From assembly GCF_004216555.1 (NCBI RefSeq), contig NZ_SGWQ01000001.1, positions 741,126 to 805,125 of the forward strand: DNA of 64,000 bases. Reading direction: 5' to 3'. Below are positions 25,063 to 33,182 of the stretch, piece after piece. Under the pieces are notes generated by a model, which had not been told where the DNA came from, ran no database searches, and saw only the letters and a list, made by a program, of their open reading frames with translations. The stretch's first letter is position 1; each line of letters opens with the position of its first letter. The translations under genes and the position numbers were made by a program. Source of the stretch: Herbihabitans rhizosphaerae. Lineage in GTDB: Bacteria; Actinomycetota; Actinomycetes; Mycobacteriales; Pseudonocardiaceae.

Positions 25063-25988
25063 CCGACCTCCACCAGCTTCTCGATCACCACGGGGTTCCT
25101 CCGAACCCGCTCGTGCAAACCAAGCGCCGTCACCGAGATCAACACGATCGCGAAACCGAGCCACTGCGTGCCGGTCAGCTTCGTACCCAGCGCGGTCACC
25201 CCGATCAGCGCGGCGGTCAGCGGGAAGGCCAACTCGGCGAGGGTGGCACGCGCGGCCGGTGTCGCGCGCAAGCCGATGTAGTACAGGCTCAGCGCGAGCA
25301 GCCCGGGGATGAGCGCCAGCAGCACCAGTCCGAGCGCGTTGCCCCAGCCGACCGCGATCGGATTCCCTTGCACCGTAACGATGATCGCCGCCGCGGGGAG
25401 CCCGACCGCGAACCGCAGCACGGTCGTGTCCCTCGGTGACACGGTCCGCGACAGGTACCGCCCGAGCACCGTACCGGCCGCCCACAGCGCCGCCGCGCCG
25501 ATCGCCAGCATCGCCGTCTGCAACGCGGAAACCTTGATCTGCAACGGATCCTTGAACGCCAGCAGCCACGCGCCGGCCAGCGCGGGCAACGCGAACAGCA
25601 GATACCCGGACCGGATCCGCTCGCCGAGCAGCAGCAGCGCGGCGAGCACCACGAACACCGGCTGCAGCTTCTGCAGCACCAGCGGCGTGATCGGGTCGCC
25701 GGTGCGGAAGGCCGCGGTGAACAACGCCGTGGCCACCGCGGAGCTGCCCACGCCGATCACCAGCACCGCGAGCTTCTCCCGGACGCCGCACCGGCGGAAC
25801 GCGTTGATCGCGGCGGGCAGCCACGGGATCAGCAGCACGACGACGATCAAGTGCTCCCAGAACACGACGGTCGCCGCGGGAAGCGCGTCGGCGAGCGGTT
25901 TGCGCAGCAGTCCGTCGGTGCCCCAGAAGGCCGCGGCGAGCGCGACGAGCCAGGTGCGGTCCGCGGTGCGCGGCGAGGATTCGGTCAC
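25059..25988 (-). CDS. EamA (DMT superfamily) transporter
   Basis: 309 residues from GTG 25988; the open frame continues to 26153 but overlaps the divergent GNAT gene. About ten membrane helices are arranged as two EamA repeats (first WLVALAAAFWGTDGLLRKPL, second TAMLAIGAAALWAAGTVLGR). Members export or import metabolites such as amino acids or sugars; the substrate is unknown. It is coupled to the DUF6328 gene downstream. Confidence 0.87.
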   Translation of the reverse strand: MTESSPRTADRTWLVALAAAFWGTDGLLRKPLADALPAATVVFWEHLIVVVLLIPWLPAAINAFRRCGVREKLAVLVIGVGSSAVATALFTAAFRTGDPITPLVLQKLQPVFVVLAALLLLGERIRSGYLLFALPALAGAWLLAFKDPLQIKVSALQTAMLAIGAAALWAAGTVLGRYLSRTVSPRDTTVLRFAVGLPAAAIIVTVQGNPIAVGWGNALGLVLLALIPGLLALSLYYIGLRATPAARATLAELAFPLTAALIGVTALGTKLTGTQWLGFAIVLISVTALGLHERVRRNPVVIEKLVEVG

Positions 25989-26058
25989 GGCGACAACCGT
26001 AATCGGCGCGCGGGAAATGTCGCCGAAAATGTCAGGGCTCTGCGGCAGAGTGGTCCAC

Positions 26059-26565
26059 ATGACGAGCACCGCACCGGTGCTGCTCGAGCCGTGGACGGAC
26101 GCCGACCTCGGCTTGGAGCGGCTGTTCAACACCCCGGAGATGACCGCGCACAACGGCGGGCCGCGGCCAGACGAGGAGATCGTCGCGCGGCACCACCGCT
26201 ACCTCGCGTTACCCGCCGACGGCGAGGGCCAGATCTTCCGCGTGCACCTGCCCGGTGAGCCGGAGCCGGTCGGCAGCATCGGCTACTGGACCAAGGAGTG
26301 GCGCGGCGAGCCGGTCTACGAGATGGGCTGGATGGTGCTGCCCGGTCACCAGGGCCGCGGCATCGCGACGGCGGCGACCGTCGCGGCGGCCGAACACGCC
26401 CGCGTCGCCGGGAAACACCGGTCCGCGCACGCGTTCCCACCGGTCGCGAACACCGCGTCCAACGCGATCTGCCGCAAGGCCGGCTTCAAGCTGGTCGAGG
26501 AGTGCGAGTTCGAGTACCCGAAGGGAAACTTCTTACGCTGCAACGATTGGCGCCTGTTCCTGTGA
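26059..26565 (+). CDS. GNAT family N-acetyltransferase
   Basis: 168 residues from ATG 26059. Acetyl-CoA binding motif A reads VYEMGWMVLPGHQGRGIATAA, with the Q/RxxGxG/A pyrophosphate loop as HQGRGIA near residue 100. VANTASNAICRKAGFKLVEE near 135-150 is the motif B helix. It resembles RimJ/RimL-like acetyltransferases. The substrate is unknown. A bidirectional terminator hairpin follows the stop. Confidence 0.88.
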   Translation: MTSTAPVLLEPWTDADLGLERLFNTPEMTAHNGGPRPDEEIVARHHRYLALPADGEGQIFRVHLPGEPEPVGSIGYWTKEWRGEPVYEMGWMVLPGHQGRGIATAATVAAAEHARVAGKHRSAHAFPPVANTASNAICRKAGFKLVEECEFEYPKGNFLRCNDWRLFL

Positions 26566-26573
26566 ACGCATGC

Positions 26574-26609
26574 GCGGGCCGGGCGCCCCACCCCGGACGC
26601 CCGGCCCGC
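26574..26609. terminator. Bidirectional terminator between convergent genes
   Basis: GCGGGCCGGGCG (26574-26585) pairs perfectly with CGCCCGGCCCGC (26598-26609) across a 12-nt loop. The stem extends imperfectly outward through ACGCA/TGCGT. It lies between the GNAT stop and the convergent secreted-protein gene. Confidence 0.8.
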
Positions 26610-26618
26610 CGTGCGTAG

Positions 26619-27228
26619 TCAGCCGCAGTGCTCGGCCTTCTCCTGCTCGGTCATCGCAGCGGTCTTCTGCGTGATGTCACCTGTGGAATCCGGCTCCGGC
26701 CCCTCAGCGGTGAAGTCCAGGTACCAGATGTAGTGGCCGTAGAACGGGTCCGGGAAATGCATCTCGTACTTCCCGCTGACCTTCTGCAGCTTCGGCGCGC
26801 GTTCGACCCAGCCCTTCTCGTTGGGCCGGATGTCGACGTTGGTGGCCTGCCCTCGGTGTGCGACGACTCCCACGTGTGCTGATAGGAGGTCTCGATCGAC
26901 ACCTTGAACACCTTCGAGAAGCCGTACTCGGCGGACAGTGACACCCCGAAGCTGTTCGACTCGGTGGTGGTGTCGGACCAGTTCACGGTGCTGCGCTGCA
27001 GATCCTGGGTGCAGTTGTAGGCGGCCTCACCGACCTGGTGGCCCTCCCCGGTGTGGTGCTCCGGCGGACCGGACGGAACATGCACTTGTCCGTGCCGTTG
27101 TCGCACTTGTCGAGCAGTTCCCGCGCGGTCGGCTTGTCCTCGTCGGCACCGCTGACGCCTGGCGCGATCAGCAACGCTCCGGTCGCGGCCAGCACGGCCG
27201 GTCCGATGGTGAGAATCCTCTTGTTCAT
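26619..27228 (-). pseudogene. Secreted beta-rich protein, possibly aerolysin-like, with two frameshifts
   Basis: ATG 27228 with AGGAGGCCGGCG starts a signal peptide (NKRILTIGPAVLAATGALLI). The product continues through three frames: first to CDNGTDKCMF, then GPPEHHTGEGHQVGEAAYNC, with TESNSFGVSLSAEYGFSKV and WESSHTEG, then QATNVDIRPNEKGWVERAP to EKAEHCG at the stop. Frame changes fall near 27068-27078 and 26848-26853, each equal to one lost base. The strand-rich Ser/Thr pattern resembles secreted pore-former-like actinobacterial proteins, but this is weak. It is 11 bp downstream of the crystallin-like gene. Confidence 0.7.
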
Positions 27229-27239
27229 CGCCGGCCTCC

Positions 27240-27737
27240 TCAGCTGAACCCGATTGACTGGGTGCGGTTGTCCATGACGGACCCGATGTTCGGCGTGTTC
27301 TCGTCGAACGGGCCGTCCCGGTCGCCGTTCAGATCGGGTTCTGGATACAGCCACAACCAGCAGTTGCCCCACGGCTGCACGGACGAGATCTTGTTCTTCC
27401 AGTCGTCGGTGAGGTCCAACTGGTAGTTGATCACGCCGTCCTTCTCGCAGAGCCCGGCGCCGTAAATGGTGAGCGAGTCGCCCCGGTAGTCGACGCCGTC
27501 GTAAACGGTGCCCTGGATGACACCGTCGGACGCCGTGCGATTCGCCGCGCCCCGCGCACCCGCGATGGCCTCCGCGAGAGAGCCGAAGCACTGCTCCGCT
27601 CCACCGCGGACATCCAGCGTGCAGTGCCTGCCCGTGTCGTTCGTCGGAGCGGCCGACGCGGTCACGGTGCCCGCGAATCCCAGCGCGACCGCTCCGACAA
27701 GGACCCCGACTGTCCGACTGATCTTCCTCCTCGCCAT
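27240..27737 (-). CDS. Secreted beta/gamma-crystallin-like protein (inhibitor I36-like)
   Basis: 165 residues from ATG 27737, with GGAAGGCAGTGAG upstream; the in-frame start at 27794 is poorer. A signal peptide (TVGVLVGAVALGFAGTVTASA) precedes a domain with GVDYRGDSLTIYGAG, then DWKNKISSVQPWGNCWLWLY. This is the Greek-key pattern of beta/gamma-crystallin modules, also used in Streptomyces metalloprotease inhibitors. Four Cys could form two disulfides. It is probably co-transcribed with the frameshifted secreted gene downstream. Confidence 0.7.
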   Translation of the reverse strand: MARRKISRTVGVLVGAVALGFAGTVTASAAPTNDTGRHCTLDVRGGAEQCFGSLAEAIAGARGAANRTASDGVIQGTVYDGVDYRGDSLTIYGAGLCEKDGVINYQLDLTDDWKNKISSVQPWGNCWLWLYPEPDLNGDRDGPFDENTPNIGSVMDNRTQSIGFS

Positions 27738-27936
27738 CTCACTGCCTTCCGTCATCGGATGTGACGAGCGGTGACGATAGGAGTGCGATTCCAATCAAAT
27801 CAACATCAGACCAACGAAACGGAGGCGTGTAACGTGGTTTTGATTGCGTTTTGACTGGTCGACGGTTCTTTAAACATTCTTCACAGTTTCCCCAGACCGG
27901 CCTAGAACCATCGTCGCGTTTCGGACACGGGTCCGA

Positions 27937-28554
27937 TCAGGCGAGCTTCGCGTAGACGATGACGTTGTCCTTGTAGCTGTGCACGGCCTTGTCGAACACG
28001 CCGCCGCAGGTGATCAGGCGCAACTCCGGGTCGGTCGTCTGGCCGTAGACCGCGTCCTCCGGCAGCTTCTCCTTGGGCACCTGCTGGGTCCGGTGCACGA
28101 CGAAGCGCAGCGTCTTGCCGTCCTTGCGGTCCACCAGGATCTCGTCGCCGACGGCCAACTCCTTGAGCCGGTAGAAGATCCCCGGCTTCTGGTTGCCGTC
28201 GACGTGCCCGAGCAGGATCGCCGGTCCGGGGTCGCCCGGCACCTGGCTGAACTTGTACCAGGCCGCCTGCATGGGCGTCTCGACCGGCGGGACCTCGATG
28301 CCCCTCGACTTGGTCAGCCCGACCTCGACGAGCGATGACTCCGCCTTGATCTTGGGGATCCGCACGGTCGCCGGCTTCGGCCGGCCGTCGGCGACGTTCG
28401 CCACCGATGGCGTGGCCGCGGTGGTGGTGGCCGCAGGGCTACTCGACTGGCCGACGGGCGCACTCGGCGTGTCGCTCGACCCGCATCCGGACAGCAGCGC
28501 GATGGAGAACGCGGCGGCCGCGAGAAAGCGGCCGCCACGTTGGTACGAGTTCAC
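27937..28554 (-). CDS. Class F sortase (lipoprotein-type signal)
   Basis: 205 residues from GTG 28554. The N-terminus ends in lipobox ALLSGC, so it may be lipid-anchored. A Thr/Ala/Pro linker follows. The sortase domain shows the catalytic His in AILLGHVDG near residue 118 and the catalytic Cys in LRLITCGG near 183, with Arg expected in the last strands. Class F enzymes in actinobacteria join or anchor LPxTG-type substrates. The upstream coupled gene (one base apart) has no LPxTG-like motif, so the substrate lies elsewhere. Confidence 0.88.
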   Translation of the reverse strand: MNSYQRGGRFLAAAAFSIALLSGCGSSDTPSAPVGQSSSPAATTTAATPSVANVADGRPKPATVRIPKIKAESSLVEVGLTKSRGIEVPPVETPMQAAWYKFSQVPGDPGPAILLGHVDGNQKPGIFYRLKELAVGDEILVDRKDGKTLRFVVHRTQQVPKEKLPEDAVYGQTTDPELRLITCGGVFDKAVHSYKDNVIVYAKLA

Positions 28555-28555
28555 G

Positions 28556-29404
28556 TCAGCGGACCTCGTGCGCGGTCGCGCCGCCGCCGGTCTCGATCTT
28601 GCCGCTGGGCCGGATGACGACCTTGCGCCGCACGTCGTCCGGGGTCGGGGCGGGACGGTCCACGACCGGCGCGCCGGTCACCTCGAACGTCGCGGTCAGC
28701 TGCTCCTTGCCGCAGTTGGCCGTCACCGTGTGCTTGCCGGGAGTGGCGTTGTCCTTGACGAACCCGCCGATCGCCCACACCTGGTCCTCGTGGAACCGGG
28801 ACTCCTCAACGAAGTCGATCACGTCGGAGGAGAACATGCCGCCCTGGCCCTGTGCGCAGAACACCGCGACGGCGATCACGTCACCGCGCGCGACCTTGAC
28901 CGGGTCGACGATGATCTCGCTCTTGTCGGGCACCTCGCCGCCGAGCTTCGAGTCGGCGATCTCGATGGCCTGGCCGGCGGTGGTCGCCGCGCGGTCGGAC
29001 CGCGACAGGGCCTGGAGCGCCTTGATGCGCAGCTCGTGATTCTGCTGCGGCGGGACGTTGTCCGGCCAGTTGTCCAGCGCCTTCTGCAGCTCGGCGTGGA
29101 ACGCGGCGGCGTCCTTCTTGACCTTCTCCGCAGCTTCCTTGGCGCTCTTGGCCTGGGCCGGGTTCGACGCGTTCTGCGCCGCCTTCAGCGCGGCGTTGGC
29201 GTCGGACTCGAGTTTGTTGCTGCGCTCGGTGTACTTCGCCACCCGCTCCGCGAGCTCCTTGGCCGGGTCCTCGGCCGGCTTGGAGGTCGTGGTCGGCGGC
29301 GTCGTGGTCGACGGCTGCTCGGCGACCGCGACCGGAGCGGCGGCCACCGCGATCGCGGCACTGACCAGGACGGCATTGCGCAGCAGTCTCAAGGACTTTC
29401 TCAA
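28556..29404 (-). CDS. Secreted protein with Ala/Lys coiled coil, coupled to the sortase
   Basis: 282 residues from TTG 29404, preceded by GGGGAGAAG; a longer frame opens at 29494. A signal peptide (NAVLVSAAIAVAAAPVAVA) is followed by a Thr-rich linker, a helical coiled-coil stretch of about 60 residues (ELAERVAKYTERSNKLESDA and onward) and a C-terminal beta domain (TVTANCGKEQLTATFEVTGA) with two Cys. It is not recognised. Its stop lies one base from the sortase start, suggesting a shared job at the cell surface. Confidence 0.75.
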   Translation of the reverse strand: MRKSLRLLRNAVLVSAAIAVAAAPVAVAEQPSTTTPPTTTSKPAEDPAKELAERVAKYTERSNKLESDANAALKAAQNASNPAQAKSAKEAAEKVKKDAAAFHAELQKALDNWPDNVPPQQNHELRIKALQALSRSDRAATTAGQAIEIADSKLGGEVPDKSEIIVDPVKVARGDVIAVAVFCAQGQGGMFSSDVIDFVEESRFHEDQVWAIGGFVKDNATPGKHTVTANCGKEQLTATFEVTGAPVVDRPAPTPDDVRRKVVIRPSGKIETGGGATAHEVR

Positions 29405-29591
29405 AACTTCTCCCCTGTGCAGTCGGAATCGCGGGCGCGCCGGATCTTCCGGCCGCACCGCCTGATCTCGTTGTCTCCCAAGGGGCCTGATCAATTACAT
29501 GATCTGGATCACAGCCGTCAGCACGGCAACCTTGGCCGACACCGACGTTCACACGATCGAAGCAACTGTCTAGTCCGCGATTGACGGTTGC

Positions 29592-29609
29592 GTCTAGCTG
29601 TGGCTAGAC
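29592..29609. promoter_or_regulatory. HicAB-type operator overlapping the promoter
   Basis: GTCTAGC-tgtg-GCTAGAC is a perfect 7-bp-arm inverted repeat just before the toxin start (29617). A TTGACG at 29581 and TAGACA at 29605 could be -35/-10 elements, so binding would block transcription. A further GTCTAG half-site lies at 29568. Confidence 0.7.
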
Positions 29610-29616
29610 ATAGCCT

Positions 29617-29832
29617 GTGAAGAGGCGGCAAGTCATCAAGAAGATCGCGGCTGCGGCCAAGGACCGCGAGGTGGAGTGGATCTTGGCCCGGGAAGGCGCC
29701 AGGCACACCGTCTATACCTTGAACGGTGTGCTGGTACCCATCCCACGCCACAGCGAACTGGGCGAGACTTTCGCGGTCGAGATCTTCAAGGAGTGCGAGG
29801 GCGTTCTGGGGAAGGGATGGTGGAAGAAGTGA
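29617..29832 (+). CDS. HicA-like toxin
   Basis: 71 residues from GTG 29617. It carries the dsRBD-like HicA pattern: an N-terminal helix RRQVIKKIAAAAKD, strand EVEWILAREGARHTVYTLNG with the key GxxH pattern (GARH, the usual catalytic His), and PRHSELGETFAVEIFKE. HicA proteins are mRNA interferases. Length is normal. The paired gene starts before this stop. It could be inactive or merely regulatory; the His is present. Confidence 0.8.
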   Translation: MKRRQVIKKIAAAAKDREVEWILAREGARHTVYTLNGVLVPIPRHSELGETFAVEIFKECEGVLGKGWWKK

Positions 29833-30206
29833 AGACCTACCACGCTGAAGTCACTCGCGACGGAAAGTTCTGGCTCATCCGAGTCCGCGAGATCAATCGA
29901 TCCACCCAGGCCCTTCGGTACAAGGACGTCGAAGCCATGGCGAGCGACCTCGTCGAGATCATGGAAGGCCTGCGTGGCGACGAGTACAACCTCCACCTCG
30001 AGGTCCAGCTGCCGAGTTCGGTAACGGATCATCAGGCGCGTGCTGAGGTCCTGCGAGAGGAAGCGCAGCGCAAGCAAGCGGAGGCGGCCGCGGAAAGCCG
30101 GGCCGCGGTGCACGAACTCCTTGCCCTTGGGCTTTCTCAGCGCGAAGCAGGTGAGCTACTCGGTGTGTCGTTTCAGCGGGTCAGCCAGTTGGCGAAGTCG
30201 TCCTGA
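29817..30206 (+). CDS. HicB-like antitoxin with C-terminal helix-turn-helix
   Basis: 129 residues from ATG 29817, with GGGGAAGGG upstream; a GTG at 29829 (GTGA overlap) is also possible. The N-terminal half (TYHAEVTRDGKFWLIRV, then QALRYKDVEAMASDLVEIME) fits the HicB partial RNase H-like fold. After an Ala/Glu/Arg-rich helix (EEAQRKQAEAAAESRAAV) comes a helix-turn-helix, LGLSQREAGELLGVSFQRVS. It should neutralise the toxin and bind the GTCTAGC palindrome. Confidence 0.8.
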   Translation: MVEEVKTYHAEVTRDGKFWLIRVREINRSTQALRYKDVEAMASDLVEIMEGLRGDEYNLHLEVQLPSSVTDHQARAEVLREEAQRKQAEAAAESRAAVHELLALGLSQREAGELLGVSFQRVSQLAKSS

Positions 30207-30258
30207 ACCAGCCCTCTCACTTGTGTCAAGCGTCACCAGCGACAATGGTTGCGTGACA

Positions 30259-31398
30259 ATGTCCGGCAGCACGCGGAGTCTGCGGATCGGGCCTTACCGG
30301 GTCGATCCGGCGGTCGTGCTCGCGCCGATGGCGGGAATCACCAACATCGCGTTTCGGCAGCTGTGCCGCGAGTTCGGGAGCTCCACCTCGTTGTACGTGT
30401 GCGAGATGATCACCGCGCGGGCCGTGGTCGAGCGGGACGCCAAGACCATGCACATGATCAGCTTCGCGGACGGCGAGCACCCGCGATCGCTCCAGTTGTA
30501 CGGCGTCGACCCGGCCACCATGGCCGAAGCCACCAAGATCGTGCTCGGCGAGGGCATGGCCGACCACATCGACACCAACTGGGGCTGCCCGGTCGCCAAG
30601 GTCACCCGCAAGGGCGGCGGCGCGGCGCTTCCGTTCAAGCGCAAGCTGTTCGGCAACATCATCGCCGCCACGGTGGCCGCCGCCGAACCCTTCAAAGCTC
30701 CGGTAACCGCGAAGTTCCGGGTCGGCATCGACGACGAGCACCACACCTACCTCGACGCCGGCCGTATCGCCGAAACCGAAGGGGCACAAGCGATCGCGCT
30801 GCACGCGCGCACCGCGGCACAGCGCTACTCCGGGCAGGCCGACTGGTCGCGCATCCGCCGTCTCAAAGAGACGGTGACCACGATCCCGGTGCTGGGCAAC
30901 GGCGACATCTTCACCGCCGGCGACGTCGTGCGCATGATCGAGGAGACCGGCTGCGACGGCGTGGTCGTCGGCCGCGGCTGCCTCGGCCGACCGTGGCTGT
31001 TCGGCGAACTCGAAGCCGCGCTGCGCGGCAAGCCGATCCCCGAACCGCCAACACTCGGCAAGGTCGCCGCCATCCTGCGCCGCCACGCCACCCTCCTGAT
31101 CGAACACGACGGCCCCCACAAGGCCATGCGTGACCTGCGCAAACACATGGCGTGGTACTTCATGGGCTTCCCACTCGGCGGCGATCTGCGCCGCGCGTTC
31201 GCCATGGTGGAGAGCCTCGCCGAACTGGACGACCTGATCGGCCAGCTCGACCACGACGCACCGTTCCCCGAGGAGGCCACCGGGCCGCGCGGCCGACAGG
31301 GCTCGCCAGGCAAGGTCACGCTCCCCGAAGGCTGGCTGAACGACCCCGACGACGCGTCCGTGCCGCACGGCGCCGACCTCATGCACAGTGGCGGCTGA
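30259..31398 (+). CDS. dusB: tRNA-dihydrouridine synthase (DusB family)
   Basis: 379 residues from ATG 30259 (GTG 30253 also in frame). An FMN-dependent TIM barrel: LAPMAGITNIAFRQLCRE at the N-terminus, DTNWGCPVAKVTRKGGGAAL near residues 113-132 with the catalytic Cys, ALHARTAAQRYSGQADW with the substrate-facing His near 180-196, and GNGDIF and GVVVGRGCLGRPW as the FMN phosphate sites. It reduces uridines in tRNA using NADPH. The downstream lipoprotein gene overlaps its 3' end. Confidence 0.95.
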   Translation: MSGSTRSLRIGPYRVDPAVVLAPMAGITNIAFRQLCREFGSSTSLYVCEMITARAVVERDAKTMHMISFADGEHPRSLQLYGVDPATMAEATKIVLGEGMADHIDTNWGCPVAKVTRKGGGAALPFKRKLFGNIIAATVAAAEPFKAPVTAKFRVGIDDEHHTYLDAGRIAETEGAQAIALHARTAAQRYSGQADWSRIRRLKETVTTIPVLGNGDIFTAGDVVRMIEETGCDGVVVGRGCLGRPWLFGELEAALRGKPIPEPPTLGKVAAILRRHATLLIEHDGPHKAMRDLRKHMAWYFMGFPLGGDLRRAFAMVESLAELDDLIGQLDHDAPFPEEATGPRGRQGSPGKVTLPEGWLNDPDDASVPHGADLMHSGG

Positions 31399-31864
31399 CC
31401 GCAAACCCCTTGGCGCGCAACGATTCGCGCGCGCCATCGTGATCGCCGCGGCACTCGCGGCGGCCGGTTGTTCGAGCACACCGGACGCGCCGGCGGACCC
31501 GGTCGGCGACGCGGATCGCGCGCTCGTGCGCGGGTACTTCGAGCGCCTCAACGCCGCCGGGGCGGCCGGACCGGCACCGCAGGCCGAATTCCTGCGCACC
31601 ACCCAGCATCCCGACTTCACCAGCCGCCTGTGCGAACTCGGCGCGCTGACCGTCGCGATGGAGCCGGCCCTGTCGACGCTGCGACCCGACCCGCGCTGGC
31701 GGCCGGACGGCACGGCGGCCCCGCCACGCGGACGGGTGTACGTGCTCGGCGTTCGGGTAACCGTACGGCGTAATGGCACTGCGGTCGGTGAGCAAGTCGG
31801 CTCGCAACGCGTCGTGGTGACGAACGACACCGCATACGGGTTTTCCCCGTGCCTCAACCGGTGA
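31388..31864 (+). CDS. Putative lipoprotein of unknown function
   Basis: 158 residues from GTG 31388, overlapping the dusB end by 11 bp. The N-terminus has arginines, then AIVIAAALAAAGCSST with lipobox AAGC, so it should be lipid-anchored outside. The mature domain has two Cys (SRLCELGAL and FSPCLNR) that may bond and a strand-rich C-terminus (VYVLGVRVTVRRNG). The family is not recognised. Coupling to dusB is probably positional only. Confidence 0.75.
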   Translation: MAADRKPLGAQRFARAIVIAAALAAAGCSSTPDAPADPVGDADRALVRGYFERLNAAGAAGPAPQAEFLRTTQHPDFTSRLCELGALTVAMEPALSTLRPDPRWRPDGTAAPPRGRVYVLGVRVTVRRNGTAVGEQVGSQRVVVTNDTAYGFSPCLNR

Positions 31865-32027
31865 CGGGACGACTACGGGTAGCACGGCCATCAGCACGAA
31901 CTGTGCATATCACCGTGTTGGAGCAGTGCTGGTTACACCAGACGAGGGAAATTCGCCTCTCGGAGTGGCTAAGGGCTCAAGAGACGCGTCCGAGCGGACG
32001 ACATGAGAGGTGTAGGAGGTGAACGCC

Positions 32028-32963
32028 GTGGTGGTTCTGGGACGCGAGATGACCGGTCCCGACCCTGCGGCGCGCGAAGAGCCGCTGACCTACCGCGGTG
32101 ACTACGCCGAGGACTACACCCGTCCGGACGACTTCGGCCAACCGGAGCGGACCGAGCGCCTGCACCCTGCCCCTCGGCACGCCGACACCGCCAACCTCGT
32201 CCAACTGCACGAGTCGATCGCGACCCTGCTCGCCTCGCGCGGCCAGTGGCGGCAGGCCTACCAGCACCTGCGTTCCGCACTCGACCTGGTGTGCGCCGAC
32301 CGCACCGAGCCGCCGCAGATCCCCGAGCAGTTCCGCCGCGAGGTCGACCGGCTGCGGCGCGAGCACGCCGAGGCCCGCGAGCAGAGCATGCGCGACAGCC
32401 TCACCGCCAGCTACAACCGCCGCTACCTCGACCAGCGCCTGGTCGCGCTGCTCACCGAGCAGGACGTGCCGTCCAACGGGCTGGCGCTCGCGCTGGTCGA
32501 CCTGGACTGGTTCAAGCAGGTCAACGACACCTTCGGCCACCTGATCGGCGACCGGGTGCTGCAGCGCGTCGTGGAGCTGCTGCAGGACGGTCTGCCCGAC
32601 GGCGCGTTCTGCGCGCGCTACGGCGGCGAGGAGTTCGTCCTCGTGCTGCCCGGCATCGACAAGGACACCGCCATCGCGGTCGCCGAGGCCGCGCGCGGCA
32701 GGGTCGAGCGGCACACCTGGTCGCAGGTCGCCCCCGAACTGCACGTGACCGTGAGCATCGGCCTGGCGCACGAGCCGCCCGTCGAGGCGCGGCATCAGCG
32801 CGCACACCCGGAGCAACAGCTCCGCGAGGCCGACGGGCTGCTGTACACGGCCAAGCAGTCCGGACGAAACGCCGTGGCCTATCTGGACGGCAGCCGGCCG
32901 ATGCTCGCCGGCGCGGCCGCGGCCCGGCGCGCGATCGTGCCGCCGCACATCACAACCCCCTAA
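32028..32963 (+). CDS. Diguanylate cyclase with GGDEF domain
   Basis: 311 residues from GTG 32028, seven or eight bases after AGGAGG; the GTG at 32019 overlaps that site. The N-terminal 110 residues form a TPR-like helical sensor (VQLHESIATLLASRGQWRQA). The GGDEF domain then has DSLTASYNRRYLD, VDLDWFKQVNDTFGH and the active-site RYGGEEFVLVLPG near residue 200. The intact GGEEF predicts c-di-GMP synthesis. No RxxD inhibition site precedes it. No EAL partner is in the window. Confidence 0.93.
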   Translation: MVVLGREMTGPDPAAREEPLTYRGDYAEDYTRPDDFGQPERTERLHPAPRHADTANLVQLHESIATLLASRGQWRQAYQHLRSALDLVCADRTEPPQIPEQFRREVDRLRREHAEAREQSMRDSLTASYNRRYLDQRLVALLTEQDVPSNGLALALVDLDWFKQVNDTFGHLIGDRVLQRVVELLQDGLPDGAFCARYGGEEFVLVLPGIDKDTAIAVAEAARGRVERHTWSQVAPELHVTVSIGLAHEPPVEARHQRAHPEQQLREADGLLYTAKQSGRNAVAYLDGSRPMLAGAAAARRAIVPPHITTP

Positions 32964-33182
32964 TTCCCGAGTTAGCCCGATCGGCGTAGGCTGCTGCATC
33001 CATCTGCGCACCGTGAGTAGGCAATAACCCGGACGCCGTCGTCATGGGTGACAACCGCCCGTACTATCGCCTGCACAAAGTCACACCCTGAGTCGACAAC
33101 CTTTCGGACGGTCGACGGCGTATCACAGGCGAGCCGCGAAACGATCACGATCACGGCGACACGAAGCTTGGAAGGAGACCGG

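Noticed and set aside
31865..32018. A c-di-GMP riboswitch upstream of the GGDEF gene
   Set aside because: The conserved GEMM core and paired helices could not be found.
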